From the NCBI GenBank assembly GCA_902777275.1, contig CACYTI010000016.1, positions 1 through 64,000 of the forward strand: DNA of 64,000 bases, read 5' to 3'. This document shows positions 46,909-55,240 of this stretch, in pieces (positions within the stretch are counted from its first letter, which is position 1; every line of letters begins with the position of its first letter). The DNA comes from an uncultured Ruminococcus sp. GTDB taxonomy: Bacteria > Bacillota > Clostridia > Oscillospirales > Acutalibacteraceae. Under the pieces are notes generated by a model. It saw nothing but the letters and a program-made list of their open reading frames with translations, was not told the DNA's origin and searched no databases. A program made the position numbers and the translations under genes.

Positions 46909-47537
46909 TGATGGGGATCGCTCTGCTGATTATTGCGGTCGTTTCCTATTTAGTAGGCGGAGTTAACGGCGCGATAATCATGTCGCGGCTTGTTTATCAC
47001 GAGGATATCCGCAAATCTGGCAGCAACAACCCCGGATTCACCAACTTTAAGCGTGTTTACGGGCTAAACGCCGCCGCGTGGTCGGTTCTTCTCATTGATA
47101 TTCTCAAAACAGCGCTTCCGGTTTTCGCCTCGGCTGTGTTCATGAGCTTTGCTTTTGAAAATATGTGGCAGTTCGGCGCACAGTTTTCGGGACTGTTCTG
47201 TATGCTGGGACACTGCTTCCCCATATGGTACGGCTTCAAGGGCGGCAAGGCGTTCATCGCGGGCTTCGCGACCATTTGGTTCGTCGATTGGCGCATGACG
47301 CTTATCGCAATGGCGATTTTCTTTGTCGTGCTGTTCGTCGGCAAATATATGTCCGTTGCTTCCTGCACCGCAGCGCTTTCATGCCCGATCTCCCTGTTCT
47401 ATTTGGGTTACACCAACGTATGGGTAGAGGTGTTGGCTATCGCGGCAGCCGCTCTGGTCATTGTCCGCCATTATCCCAACTTTGTAAAGCTGGCGCACGG
47501 CACCGAATCAAAGTTCAGCCTTTCAAGCAAGCATTAA
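46905..47537 (+). CDS. plsY: Acyl-phosphate:glycerol-3-phosphate acyltransferase PlsY
   Basis: A 210-residue membrane enzyme with five or more helices. The three conserved cytoplasmic motifs are present: SGSNNPGFTNFKRVYG for the phosphate loop, GHCFPIWYGFKGGKAF for the G3P site, and the third loop near HYPNFVKLAHGTE. It transfers the acyl group from acyl-phosphate to glycerol-3-phosphate, the first committed step of phospholipid synthesis. Pairing with fakA and fakB supplies its substrate without PlsX, which is not in the window. The start overlaps fakB (GTATGATG), so they are coupled. A terminator follows. Confidence 0.92.
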   Translation: MMMGIALLIIAVVSYLVGGVNGAIIMSRLVYHEDIRKSGSNNPGFTNFKRVYGLNAAAWSVLLIDILKTALPVFASAVFMSFAFENMWQFGAQFSGLFCMLGHCFPIWYGFKGGKAFIAGFATIWFVDWRMTLIAMAIFFVVLFVGKYMSVASCTAALSCPISLFYLGYTNVWVEVLAIAAAALVIVRHYPNFVKLAHGTESKFSLSSKH

Positions 47538-47556
47538 AAATTTAATCATTTGTTTT

Positions 47557-47592
47557 GCCGGAGTGTGCGGAATGTGCGCTCCGGCGCTTTTT
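47557..47592 (+). terminator. Terminator of fakA-fakB-plsY
   Basis: GCCGGAG pairs with CTCCGGC, followed by GCTTTTTTT. Confidence 0.85.
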
Positions 47593-47647
47593 TTATTTGA
47601 TAGGAAAGTAAAAAACAAAATAATCGAAAATATTTTCGATAAACCTA

Positions 47648-47676
47648 TTGAAATTTTAGAACATATATGCTATAAT
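47648..47676 (+). promoter_or_regulatory. Promoter of the Y-family polymerase with possible LexA site
   Basis: TTGAAA and TATAAT are 17 bases apart. AGAACATATATGC fills the spacer (47658-47670), matching the SOS box GAACATATGTTC at about nine positions. A second partial site CGAACATAG lies at 47688. LexA control is plausible but not certain. Confidence 0.5.
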
Positions 47677-47726
47677 CTATTTGTTCTCGAACATAGTTGC
47701 GAATATGCCGCTGCGGAGGTGAGAAA

Positions 47727-49193
47727 ATGTATATCGCTATCGACTTAAAATCCTTTTACGCGTCTGTCGAGTGCGTGGCGCGGGGGCTTGATCCGCTTGA
47801 CGCGAATCTTGTAGTGGCTGACGAAAGCCGCACCGAGAAAACCATCTGTTTAGCGGTTTCTCCCTCGCTCAAAAGCTTCGGCATTCCGGGTCGCGCGCGG
47901 CTGTTTGAGGTTGTGCAGAAGGTCGGCGAGGTCAACGGTCTGCGAAGATGCAGGCTGAGGGGCAAAGACTTCACCGGCACGGCATACTCCCTGAGCGAAC
48001 TGCAAAAGCACCCGGACAAGGCGCTGGGATATATTGTCGCGCCGCCGCGCATGGCGGAATATATGCGCGTCAGCACAAAGGTATACGGCGTTTATCTGAA
48101 ATATATCGCGCCCGAGGATATTCATGTGTATTCGGTTGACGAGGTGTTTATCGACGCCTCGCGCTATCTGAAAACCTACCGCATGAGCGCTTCGGAGTTG
48201 GCGCGCGCCATGATACGCGACGTGCTTGAAGAAACCGGCATAACCGCAACTGCGGGAATCGGCTGTAACCTTTATCTATGCAAGGTAGCCATGGATATCG
48301 TTGCAAAGCATATGAAGCCCGATGAAAACGGCGCAAGAATAGCCGAGCTTGACGAGCAGAGCTATCGCGAGCTGCTTTGGGATCACCGTCCCATAACCGA
48401 CTTCTGGCGGGTGGGACGGGGTTACAGCCGCACTCTGGCGCGTTACGGAATGTTCACAATGGGCGATGTGGCGCGTATATCGCTGTACAACGAAAGTCTG
48501 CTTTATAAGCTTTTCGGAATAAACGCGGAGCTGCTTATCGACCACGCATGGGGTCGCGAAAGCTGCACGATGCAGGATATAAAGTCGTACAGACCGCGCG
48601 TCAAGTCGCTCAGCTCGGGTCAGGTTCTTAGCAAGCCCTACGAGTACGACAAAGCAAAGCTGATCGTTCGTGAAATGGCGGATTCGCTTTCGCTCGACCT
48701 GTTCAGAAAGGGGTTTCTCACAGACCAAATCGTGCTCACGGTTTGCTACGACAGGGAGAATCTCCTTGACGAAGGGCGCAGGTCGCGCTATAAGGGTGAA
48801 ATCACCCTTGATCACTACGGCAGACCTACTCCCAAACGCGCTCACGGCAGCGAAAACATCGGCTGCTTTTGCTGCTCCACACAGAAGCTCATCGACGCTG
48901 CGCTTAAATTATTTGACCGCATAGCCGACCCCGACCTGCTTGTTCGGCGGATATACATTGTCGCGAATCACACCGTAGCTGAAAGCAGTCTTGATATATC
49001 GCAGAAAAGCGAGCAGCCGAGCCTTTTTGATATGCCGGCTCCGGAAAACGGTGAAAAGGAAAAAATGATACAGCAGGCAATTATTGATCTGAGGGCGCGC
49101 TACGGCAAAAACGCGGTTCTCAAGGGAACGAATTTCAGGGAAGGAGCGACCGCAGCCGAGCGCAACCGTCAGATAGGCGGTCACAGAGCGTAG
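47727..49193 (+). CDS. Y-family DNA polymerase (UmuC/DinB-like)
   Basis: A 488-residue translesion polymerase. It starts MYIAIDLKSFYASVEC with the first catalytic Asp (residue 6). The palm motif YSVDEVFIDAS gives the Asp-Glu pair, followed by ATAGIGCNLYLCKVA. The thumb and little-finger regions follow, and a beta-clamp-binding peptide appears as QPSLFDM near residue 442. It copies damaged DNA with low fidelity. GGAGGTGA precedes ATG 47727. The next gene encodes a YolD-like protein, the usual companion of the Gram-positive UvrX/UmuC branch, and the promoter shows LexA-like half-sites. Confidence 0.92.
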   Translation: MYIAIDLKSFYASVECVARGLDPLDANLVVADESRTEKTICLAVSPSLKSFGIPGRARLFEVVQKVGEVNGLRRCRLRGKDFTGTAYSLSELQKHPDKALGYIVAPPRMAEYMRVSTKVYGVYLKYIAPEDIHVYSVDEVFIDASRYLKTYRMSASELARAMIRDVLEETGITATAGIGCNLYLCKVAMDIVAKHMKPDENGARIAELDEQSYRELLWDHRPITDFWRVGRGYSRTLARYGMFTMGDVARISLYNESLLYKLFGINAELLIDHAWGRESCTMQDIKSYRPRVKSLSSGQVLSKPYEYDKAKLIVREMADSLSLDLFRKGFLTDQIVLTVCYDRENLLDEGRRSRYKGEITLDHYGRPTPKRAHGSENIGCFCCSTQKLIDAALKLFDRIADPDLLVRRIYIVANHTVAESSLDISQKSEQPSLFDMPAPENGEKEKMIQQAIIDLRARYGKNAVLKGTNFREGATAAERNRQIGGHRA

Positions 49194-49200
49194 CAATGTA

Positions 49201-49617
49201 ATGAACCGTAAAAATTTATACTCCGACATAATAAATCTTGAGCCTCCGCAGTCCATGCGGTCAAAGCGTATGCCGCCGTATGAGCGCGCGGCGCAGTTCG
49301 CGCCGTTTGCGGCTCTGTCGGGCTTCGGGTCGCAAATCAGCGAAAAAGCGCGGCTGACCGACTGCCGCCCCGCCGTTTGCGACGAGGACGCTCTTATTAT
49401 AAACGAAAATATACGCGCGCTTATAGATTCAGATACTCCCGTAAGCGTGAGTCTTACATATTTTGTCCCCGACAAAAGGAAGTCCGGCGGCGCTCTTGTA
49501 AAAAAGACGGGCAAGGTGCGACGTGTTGACACGGTTTTCCGCCGGCTGATTTTCACCGACAGAACAGAAGTCGCAATTGATGACATTTTTTCACTTGATA
49601 TCTTCGCGCAGTCGTGA
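49201..49617 (+). CDS. YolD-like family protein
   Basis: A 138-residue protein with the YolD-like features: IINLEPPQSMRSKRMPPYERAAQFAPFAALSGF near the N-terminus and a C-terminal domain of beta strands (PVSVSLTYFVPD and GKVRRVDTVFRRLIFTD). In Bacillus, YolD-type proteins are encoded with Y-family polymerases and are thought to modulate them. It begins 7 bases after the polymerase stop, on the same transcript. The ribosome site is weak, suggesting coupled translation. Confidence 0.8.
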   Translation: MNRKNLYSDIINLEPPQSMRSKRMPPYERAAQFAPFAALSGFGSQISEKARLTDCRPAVCDEDALIINENIRALIDSDTPVSVSLTYFVPDKRKSGGALVKKTGKVRRVDTVFRRLIFTDRTEVAIDDIFSLDIFAQS

Positions 49618-49658
49618 TATACTAAGAAATAGACTATGAAAAGAGGTATAAAATAATT

Positions 49659-50471
49659 ATGGGTTGTAACCACGACTGCGCCTCATGCAGCAGCAACTGC
49701 GGCGGCGAAAATGATTTACACGAAAAGCTTAACGAATTCAGCACCGTGCGCCATGTTATAGGCGTTGTTTCGGGCAAGGGCGGCGTAGGCAAAAGCCTTG
49801 TCACCTCCATGCTCGCCGTGACCGCGAACCGCATGGGCAAAAACGCCGCGATTTTAGACGCGGATATCACGGGTCCGTCCGTTCCCAAGTCGTTCGGCAT
49901 AACAAAAAAAGCCGTCGGCAACGAGTTAGGTATTCTGCCTGTCCGCACCGAAACTGGCATTGAGATAATGTCTGTAAACCTTCTTTTGAAAAACGAAACA
50001 GACCCTGTCGTCTGGCGCGCCCCGATGATAACGGGCACGGTCAAGCAGTTCTGGAGCGACGTGCTCTGGAACGACATTGATTATATGTTTGTCGATATGC
50101 CGCCGGGAACAGGCGACATTCCGCTTACCGTTTTCCAGAGTATCCCGCTTGACGGTATCATCGTCGTGACCTCTCCGCAGGAGTTGGTGGGCATGATAGT
50201 TGAAAAAGCGGTAAAAATGGCAGAGCTGATGAACGTACCCGTTTTGGGCATAGTTGAAAACATGAGCTACTTCCAATGCCCCGAATGCGGCAAGCGCCAC
50301 AGCGTGTTCGGCGAAAGCCACGTTGACGAAATAGCCGCAAGGTACAACACAAAGGTTCTTGCCAAGCTCCCCATAGACCCCGATCTGGCGGCAACGGTGG
50401 ACGCGGGCAAGGTTGAGCAGTTTGAGGGCAGCTACCTTGACGACATCTTTGAAAAGCTTGGGTTAGAATAA
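49659..50471 (+). CDS. mrp: Mrp/NBP35-family iron-sulfur carrier ATPase
   Basis: A 270-residue P-loop ATPase. A short N-terminal cysteine cluster (CNHDCASCSSNC, residues 3-14) resembles NBP35. The deviant Walker A is GKGGVGKS at 39-46. DADITGPSVPK and VDMPPGTGD follow, and the central cluster-bridging pair is CPECGK near residue 208. It assembles and transfers Fe-S clusters to apoproteins in the cytoplasm. AAGAGG precedes the ATG, 41 bases after the YolD-like gene. Confidence 0.92.
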   Translation: MGCNHDCASCSSNCGGENDLHEKLNEFSTVRHVIGVVSGKGGVGKSLVTSMLAVTANRMGKNAAILDADITGPSVPKSFGITKKAVGNELGILPVRTETGIEIMSVNLLLKNETDPVVWRAPMITGTVKQFWSDVLWNDIDYMFVDMPPGTGDIPLTVFQSIPLDGIIVVTSPQELVGMIVEKAVKMAELMNVPVLGIVENMSYFQCPECGKRHSVFGESHVDEIAARYNTKVLAKLPIDPDLAATVDAGKVEQFEGSYLDDIFEKLGLE

Positions 50472-50540
50472 AAAAGCAGCGTGACGCTGCACCCAATCCG
50501 CGCTTCATAACGAGCACAAATAATTATCTTTTGCTCCCGC
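50472..50540. repeat. Palindromic head repeat (family 3/2 type)
   Basis: GCAGCGTGACGCTGCACCC followed by AATCCGCGCTTCATAACGAG right after the mrp stop. The palindrome equals the end of repeat family 3, and the second phrase equals the head of family 2. Confidence 0.7.
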
Positions 50541-50576
50541 ATTCAAAACAGATAAAATGATTATTTACTTGTGCTT

Positions 50577-50668
50577 GTAGGGGCAAACCCATGTGTTCGC
50601 CCGGGAACCGACGTTTATTTCCCGTCCGATTGTCGATAGGAAACAAAACGTTTGATTCAGCGCCCCTA
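50577..50668 (+). repeat. Repeat family 1, copy D (3' truncated)
   Basis: It starts GTAGGGGCAAACCC and has the inner CCCGTCCGATTGTCGATAGG, but after CAGCGCCCC it breaks off into unrelated sequence and lacks the closing arm. Confidence 0.72.
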
Positions 50669-50766
50669 TGTGCCCAAAGGTTAACGGCATATGGCTTTAA
50701 ACGGCGCGCAAGACAAGATTGACAGTCAATTCCACATTCCATTTTCCACGTTCCACACTAAGTAAA

Positions 50767-50820
50767 TTCCTTCCTTCAACTCCCGCATTTGACCGCGCCG
50801 TTGAAGGAAGCTTTATTTTT
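50767..50820. repeat. Repeat family 2, copy c, hairpin
   Basis: TTCCTTCCTTCAACTCCCGC and GCGCCGTTGAAGGAAGCTTT pair, followed by ATTTTT. Confidence 0.72.
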
Positions 50821-50923
50821 ATAAATCGTTCAACAGATGCCGAAAGCGCTCATCGGCGCTTTCTAACGTTTCAAATGATTCTAATTTGTTAATTTTTTAA
50901 AATATAACGTTATAAGAAAAATC

Positions 50924-50952
50924 GTAGGAGCGACCACATTGGTCACTCCTAC
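50924..50952. repeat. Short palindrome related to family 1
   Basis: GTAGGAGCGACCA and TGGTCACTCCTAC form a near-perfect hairpin resembling the ends of family 1. The remaining bases to the mgtE stop contain no gene. Confidence 0.6.
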
Positions 50953-51113
50953 GAATATACGTTTAGTCATGTCGAATTGTATCGCCGGAAAACGTGTTTT
51001 CCTGCTAAAATCTCAGCTAAAACAAACATCTTGCGCACAGGCGAGCAATGCCCGCCACTGATACTGATTACGTTTTGTTACTTATATTACAGAAATTCTC
51101 CGTTGACAACAGC

Positions 51114-52499
51114 CTACGGCATTACGCTCGCCAAAACAGGTGTAGCTATCGCGAAATAAATCAGCAGCGACAGCGAGTCGCAGACCGTTGAAATGAGCGG
51201 ATTTGCCATAACCGCAGGGTCAAAGCCTATTTTACTCGCCAAGAGCGGCAGGCTTGAGCCAACGACCTTAGCCATAATTATCGTACCGATAAGCGTAAGC
51301 GAAACCGTGAGCGAGATCATTATCGGGTCGCCCGGTCCCGAATAGGTGCGCAGATCGAAAAAGAGCAGCTTGAAGAAATTTGCCGTGGCAAGGGTTATGC
51401 CGCAGAGCACGGCGACGCGCACTTCCTTCCAAAGCACACTGAACATACTTTTGAATTCAATTTCGCCGAGTGAAAGGGCGCGTATGACAGATACCGACGC
51501 CTGCGAGCCCGCGTTGCCGCCCGAGCCCGTTATCATGGGAATGAAGGACGACAATATGATAAGCTGCGAAAGCACGGCGTCAAACGATGATATGATAGTG
51601 CTGGTGAAGGTCGCCGAAAGCATGAGGATAAGCAGCCACGGCACGCGCTTGCGGTAAATGCCGAAAACGCCTGTTTTCATATACGGCTTGTCCGAGGGCA
51701 GAACCGCCGCCATTTTCTCGATATCCTCTGTGGCTTCCTCCTGAATAACGTCGATTGCGTCGTCGATGGTTACTATTCCCACGGTGCGCTGCTCGTTATC
51801 TACTACGGGCAGAGCCAAAAAATCGTAATTTGAAAACATCTGAGCGACCTTTTCCTGGTCGTCAAGGGTGTGTACCGAAATGACATTTTCCTCCATCAAA
51901 TCTCTTACAACGTCGTCGTCGTTGGCAAGCAGCAGGTCTTTTACCGTGGTTATGCCTATCAGCTTGTTGTTTTCGTCGTTGACATAGCAGGTGTAGATCG
52001 TTTCCTTGTCAACGCCCGTGCGCCTTATCCGCTTTATAGCCATTTCGGCGGTCATATCGGGGCGCAGCGAAATATACTCGGTCGTCATTATCGAGCCTGC
52101 GCTGTCCTCGGGATATTTCAAAAGCTCGTTTATCTGCTTGCGCATATCCTTGTCGGCGGTGCGCAGAATACGCTTTACAACGTTGGCGGGCATTTCCTCG
52201 ATAAGGTCTACCGCGTCGTCTAAAAACAGCTCATCTACAACCTCTTTGAGCTCGCTGTCGGAAAAGCCGTGAATCAAAAATTTTTGTGTTTCCTCGTCCA
52301 TTTCTACAAAGGTTTCAGCCGCCAACTCCTTTGGCAGCAGCCTGAACAAAATGGGCATTTTTTCGTCCTGTAATTCCTCGAACACCGCCGCGATGTCATA
52401 CGGCATCATGGTGATGAGAATATCCCGAAGAGTCGCATATTTTTTGTCTTCGAGCAGTTTTTTTATGGTTTGCGTCAAGGTGACGTTAACCTGAACCAT
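51114..52499 (-). CDS. mgtE: Magnesium transporter MgtE
   Basis: A 461-residue Mg2+ channel. The cytoplasmic MgtE-N superhelical domain (about 15-120) contains LRDILITMMPYDIAAVFEEL. A tandem CBS pair (about 125-250) has DSAGSIMTTEYISL and EENVISVHTLDD. Five C-terminal membrane helices include the pore phrase PMITGSGGNAGSQASVSVIRAL with the ion-site region. High internal Mg2+ closes the gate through the CBS domains. ATG 52499 has AAGGAGGAGAG upstream; an earlier in-frame ATG overlaps that site. The structured leader upstream probably adds RNA-level control. Confidence 0.94.
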   Translation of the reverse strand: MVQVNVTLTQTIKKLLEDKKYATLRDILITMMPYDIAAVFEELQDEKMPILFRLLPKELAAETFVEMDEETQKFLIHGFSDSELKEVVDELFLDDAVDLIEEMPANVVKRILRTADKDMRKQINELLKYPEDSAGSIMTTEYISLRPDMTAEMAIKRIRRTGVDKETIYTCYVNDENNKLIGITTVKDLLLANDDDVVRDLMEENVISVHTLDDQEKVAQMFSNYDFLALPVVDNEQRTVGIVTIDDAIDVIQEEATEDIEKMAAVLPSDKPYMKTGVFGIYRKRVPWLLILMLSATFTSTIISSFDAVLSQLIILSSFIPMITGSGGNAGSQASVSVIRALSLGEIEFKSMFSVLWKEVRVAVLCGITLATANFFKLLFFDLRTYSGPGDPIMISLTVSLTLIGTIIMAKVVGSSLPLLASKIGFDPAVMANPLISTVCDSLSLLIYFAIATPVLASVMP

Positions 52500-52660
52500 T
52501 ATCTCTCCTCCTTTTTTGTCGGAAAGACGCGGCAACGGGTTTCGCGATTACTCAGGAGGCAAAATGAACGCAGCGCCTCCGCCTGTTTCCGCATCGCCCC
52601 GGAACTGCGCCTGTATTTCCGGCTGCGTCCATTAAAAATTCACCTCACAATAATTTCATA
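52500..52660 (-). promoter_or_regulatory. Structured mgtE leader with a possible leader peptide
   Basis: On the minus strand a GAGGTG site lies 9 bases before an ATG (52632) that opens a 26-codon frame, MDAAGNTGAVPGRCG then an Arg run RRRRC. The same bases can fold: ACGCAGC/GCTGCGT form an outer stem around a CCGGAA/TTCCGG hairpin. Downstream GGAGGC/GCCTCC offers a mutually exclusive pairing, and CGCG/CGCG lies near the mgtE ribosome site. I compared it with the M-box Mg2+ riboswitch; only one short stretch (AGGTGAATTTTTAATG) is alike, so it is not a standard M-box. Attenuation by peptide or ion is a hypothesis. Confidence 0.5.
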
Positions 52661-52854
52661 ATGACTTATACTTTTGGTTATTGCCGCCGAATTCCGCAAG
52701 GCGGCACAGTATTATTTTATTCCAATTTTCCGGGGTTGTCAAGACGGATTGAATTTTCAAAATTGATTTCTGTGAAACAGTACTATCCGTTATTGACATC
52801 GCAATTTTATATTGCTATAATTAACAGACTCCAAAACGTTAAAGGGTGAAATAA

Positions 52855-53952
52855 ATGAAAAAAATAACAGCCGTGTTTCTTGCGGCGGCTATAATATTCG
52901 CGCTGTGCTCCTGCGCGGTAAAAAACAGCGAGGAACGGAAAGCGCTTGAAAAAATCATGGCGGATAGCGGCTTCGGCGGAGTTATCTCGGTATGGGACGA
53001 CGGCGAAACGCTCTGCGAAAACGCCTTCGGACCGTCGAATACCGAAGCGGCAGCCGAAAACAGAACAGATTCTCTATTCTGCGTCGGCTCGATTTCAAAG
53101 CAGTTCACGGCGGCGGCAGTCATGCTTCTGAGGGAGCGCGGTCTGCTGAGCGTTGACGACAGGCTTGGAAAATATTTTCCCGATTGTCCCTACGGCGATA
53201 GGGTAACGCTACACCAAATGCTTTGTATGCGCTCGGGTATCGCGGAATTTTACGATGTTACCGTCGATCGGTACAACATAATCGAAACACCTGCGGGAAC
53301 GCTCAGAAAAACGGTGACAAACAGCGGCAGTGTTTCGGAAAACCGTGAAAAGCTGCAAAAATGGCTTTTTGAGCAGCCGCTCAGATACGAGCCGGGAAGC
53401 TGTTACGCGTATACAAACTCAAATTATTTTCTGCTTGCGCGTATAGTGGAGCTTGTGTCGGGCAAGGCGTATGAGGATTTTATCTGCGAGAATATTTTTC
53501 AGCCGCTCGAAATGAAAAGCTCGGGATTTATTGACCGTATGTACGGCGACCCGAGAATATCAAAGGGCTCTCACGAGGTCAAGACAGTCTATGTCGGTAT
53601 AACAATGGGCTTGGGGGATATCATAACCTGCTCTGCCGATATGGGGCGCTGGCTGAACGCGCTCTGCGACGGCGGCATGATCTCAGACGAAAGCTTCAAA
53701 ATGATGACCGAAAATTACAGCGGCAAGGAGGAGAATCCTTACGGCTACGGCTTGCAGCCCGACGGTAAGGGTGGCTGTTCGCACACGGGAGTGTTTGCCT
53801 CCTTCTACGCCTTTACATATATAAATCCCGGTGAAAGCTGCTGCCTGTTCGCCGTGACAAACGAGCAGGGCAGGCTGACCGAGGATATTTCGGCGATAAG
53901 CGCGAGGGTCCTCAAAAATGTAATGCCGTCCATATCCGCCACACATTATTGA
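52855..53952 (+). CDS. Serine beta-lactamase-fold hydrolase lipoprotein
   Basis: A 365-residue lipoprotein with lipobox ending LCSC (Cys20). The beta-lactamase/class C fold is complete: the SxxK motif SISK at 79-82, the second motif Tyr-x-Asn in AYTNSNYF near residue 185, and HTG in SHTGVFA near residue 307. Family members include D-aminopeptidases, esterases and penicillin-recognising enzymes. A true beta-lactamase is not implied. It would act on the outer face of the membrane, possibly on peptidoglycan peptides. GGGTGAAA precedes the ATG; a promoter is not obvious in the AT-rich stretch before it. Confidence 0.87.
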   Translation: MKKITAVFLAAAIIFALCSCAVKNSEERKALEKIMADSGFGGVISVWDDGETLCENAFGPSNTEAAAENRTDSLFCVGSISKQFTAAAVMLLRERGLLSVDDRLGKYFPDCPYGDRVTLHQMLCMRSGIAEFYDVTVDRYNIIETPAGTLRKTVTNSGSVSENREKLQKWLFEQPLRYEPGSCYAYTNSNYFLLARIVELVSGKAYEDFICENIFQPLEMKSSGFIDRMYGDPRISKGSHEVKTVYVGITMGLGDIITCSADMGRWLNALCDGGMISDESFKMMTENYSGKEENPYGYGLQPDGKGGCSHTGVFASFYAFTYINPGESCCLFAVTNEQGRLTEDISAISARVLKNVMPSISATHY

Positions 53953-54016
53953 CGAACGGCTGAAAAGGTGATATACTTTTGACTGTGAATTTTTTTAAAT
54001 GAAAGGAAGTTATTCC

Positions 54017-54619
54017 ATGTATGTAACTTGTTTGGATTTAGAGGGCGTTCTTGTCCCCGAGATTTGGATAGCGTTTGCCGAGGCTTCGGGCATTCCCGAG
54101 CTTAAAAGAACGACCCGCGACGAGCCCGACTACAACAAGCTGATGAACTACCGCCTTAACATTTTAAGAGAGCACGGCTTGGGCTTGAAGGAGATTCAGG
54201 ACGTGATTTCTACGATAGACCCCATGGAGGGCGCGAAGGAGTTCCTTGATGAGCTTCGTTCGGTCTGCCAGGTAATAATTCTCAGCGATACCTTTTCACA
54301 GTTTGCGGCTCCGCTTATGAAAAAGCTGGGTATGCCCACGATTTTCTGCAACGAGCTTGTCGTCGGCGAGGACGGCATGATAACGGGCTTTAAAATGCGC
54401 TGCGAAAAATCAAAGTATACCACGATAAAGGCGCTGCAGTCCTGCGGCTTTGAAACGATAGCGAGCGGCGACAGCTACAACGATTTGGGCATGATAAACG
54501 CAAGCAAGGCGGGCTTCCTGTTCAAAAGCCCCGATAAAATCAAACAGGATAACCCGAATCTGCCCGCGTTTGAAACATACGACGAGCTTTTGGCAGCGAT
54601 AAAGAAAGAGCTCGTTTAA
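54017..54619 (+). CDS. thrH: Phosphoserine phosphatase/homoserine phosphotransferase ThrH
   Basis: A 200-residue HAD-superfamily protein of normal ThrH length. Motif I is CLDLEGVLVPEIWIAFAE (catalytic Asp in DLEG), motif II the Ser of VIILSDTFS, and the C-terminal motifs lie around GDSYNDLGMI. ThrH hydrolyses phosphoserine and can move the phosphate to homoserine, linking serine and threonine synthesis. ATG 54017 lies 7 bases after AAAGGAAG, so a start 6 codons earlier is rejected. It follows the serine hydrolase by 64 bases. Other HAD phosphatases cannot be ruled out, but the VLVPE phrase is distinctive. Confidence 0.88.
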   Translation: MYVTCLDLEGVLVPEIWIAFAEASGIPELKRTTRDEPDYNKLMNYRLNILREHGLGLKEIQDVISTIDPMEGAKEFLDELRSVCQVIILSDTFSQFAAPLMKKLGMPTIFCNELVVGEDGMITGFKMRCEKSKYTTIKALQSCGFETIASGDSYNDLGMINASKAGFLFKSPDKIKQDNPNLPAFETYDELLAAIKKELV

Positions 54620-54699
54620 TTTAGTGTGAAGTGTTGGGAGTGGAGTGGACAGTTGACAGGTGTCGCTCCGCTCCGATTTATAATGCTGTGAGATTTGAC

Positions 54700-54951
54700 G
54701 GCTGACTGTTGCCACGGGAGGGCAGTCCGCGCTTCTTAACGTCATAAAAAACTTCCTCCAATTCCTGCGGTCGGCTGAGCCGACAGTCAGTCCGCGCTCC
54801 TTAACGTAATAAAAAACCTTTCTCCAATTCCCGCGCTAAAACGCGACGTTGAAGGAAGGTTTTAATTATATAAAGTGTTTAATAGGCGCCCTGCCCTCCC
54901 GTGGCAACGGGCGCCCGAAAGGGAGCCGCTTGTCAGCGACTCCCTTTCGGA
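54700..54951. repeat. Block of intergenic repeats (family 2 copies d and e, GGGAGGGCA repeats, terminator-like hairpin)
   Basis: The 400-base gap after thrH is almost all repeat. GTTGCCACGGGAGGGCA lies near 54711, with a half copy of family 2 at 54725-54770. A full family 2 hairpin lies at 54790-54865 (AACCTTTCTCCAATTCCCGC with CGTTGAAGGAAGGTTTT). An inverted TGCCCTCCCGTGGCAAC lies near 54888, and a perfect stem CCGAAAGGGAG/CTCCCTTTCGG at 54915-54951. Confidence 0.72.
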
Positions 54952-55024
54952 TTTAGAAGTTTTGAAATTAACGTGAAAAACGTGGATAGCGTAATTAAAA
55001 TGCAGTGTTTTTTCGTTAAGCCTC

Positions 55025-55240
55025 TTAGCCAACCTGAGCGTCGGCGGTGTCGCCGAAGAAGTTGAATCTGAAAAGCTTGCTTTCATCGTTCTTGTTGTCA
55101 CAGAAGATGCTCGCCTCGGCAATCTTGCCGCCTTCGATAAGCTTGGTCAAGCCTACAAGCTGGCAAAGCTTTGATTTAAGGTTGAGTTTGTCGCCTTCTG
55201 TTGTTACAAGGTATACGTTGCCCTCGCAGGTATCAAGCAC
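55025..55240 (-). CDS. Small conserved protein, probably N-terminally truncated by start-codon loss
   Basis: A 71-residue frame from GTG 55240: a beta-rich opening LDTCEGNVYLVTTEGDKLNLKSKLCQL, then KIAEASIFCDNKNDESKLFRF. The phrasing resembles small clostridial proteins often misnamed polyA polymerase; function unknown. The frame stays open upstream as KKTNRATEFLAV, preceded by CGGAGATAAT where an ATG would be expected. Restoring one G (AATAAA to AATGAAA) would recreate a normal ribosome site and start. So either translation begins at GTG without a good site, or the gene is newly inactivated. A sound promoter lies 197 bases upstream. Confidence 0.5.
   Translation of the reverse strand: MLDTCEGNVYLVTTEGDKLNLKSKLCQLVGLTKLIEGGKIAEASIFCDNKNDESKLFRFNFFGDTADAQVG

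Noticed and set aside
52500-52660. M-box Mg2+ riboswitch before mgtE
   Set aside because: Only a short AGGTGAATTTTTAATG resembles the B. subtilis M-box; the conserved 5' TTAGGTGAGGCTCC and CAATGGGT segments are absent.
52855-53952. Antibiotic-resistance beta-lactamase
   Set aside because: The serine hydrolase has the SxxK, YxN and HTG motifs of the broad family, but nothing specific to class C beta-lactamases. A peptidase or esterase role is as likely.
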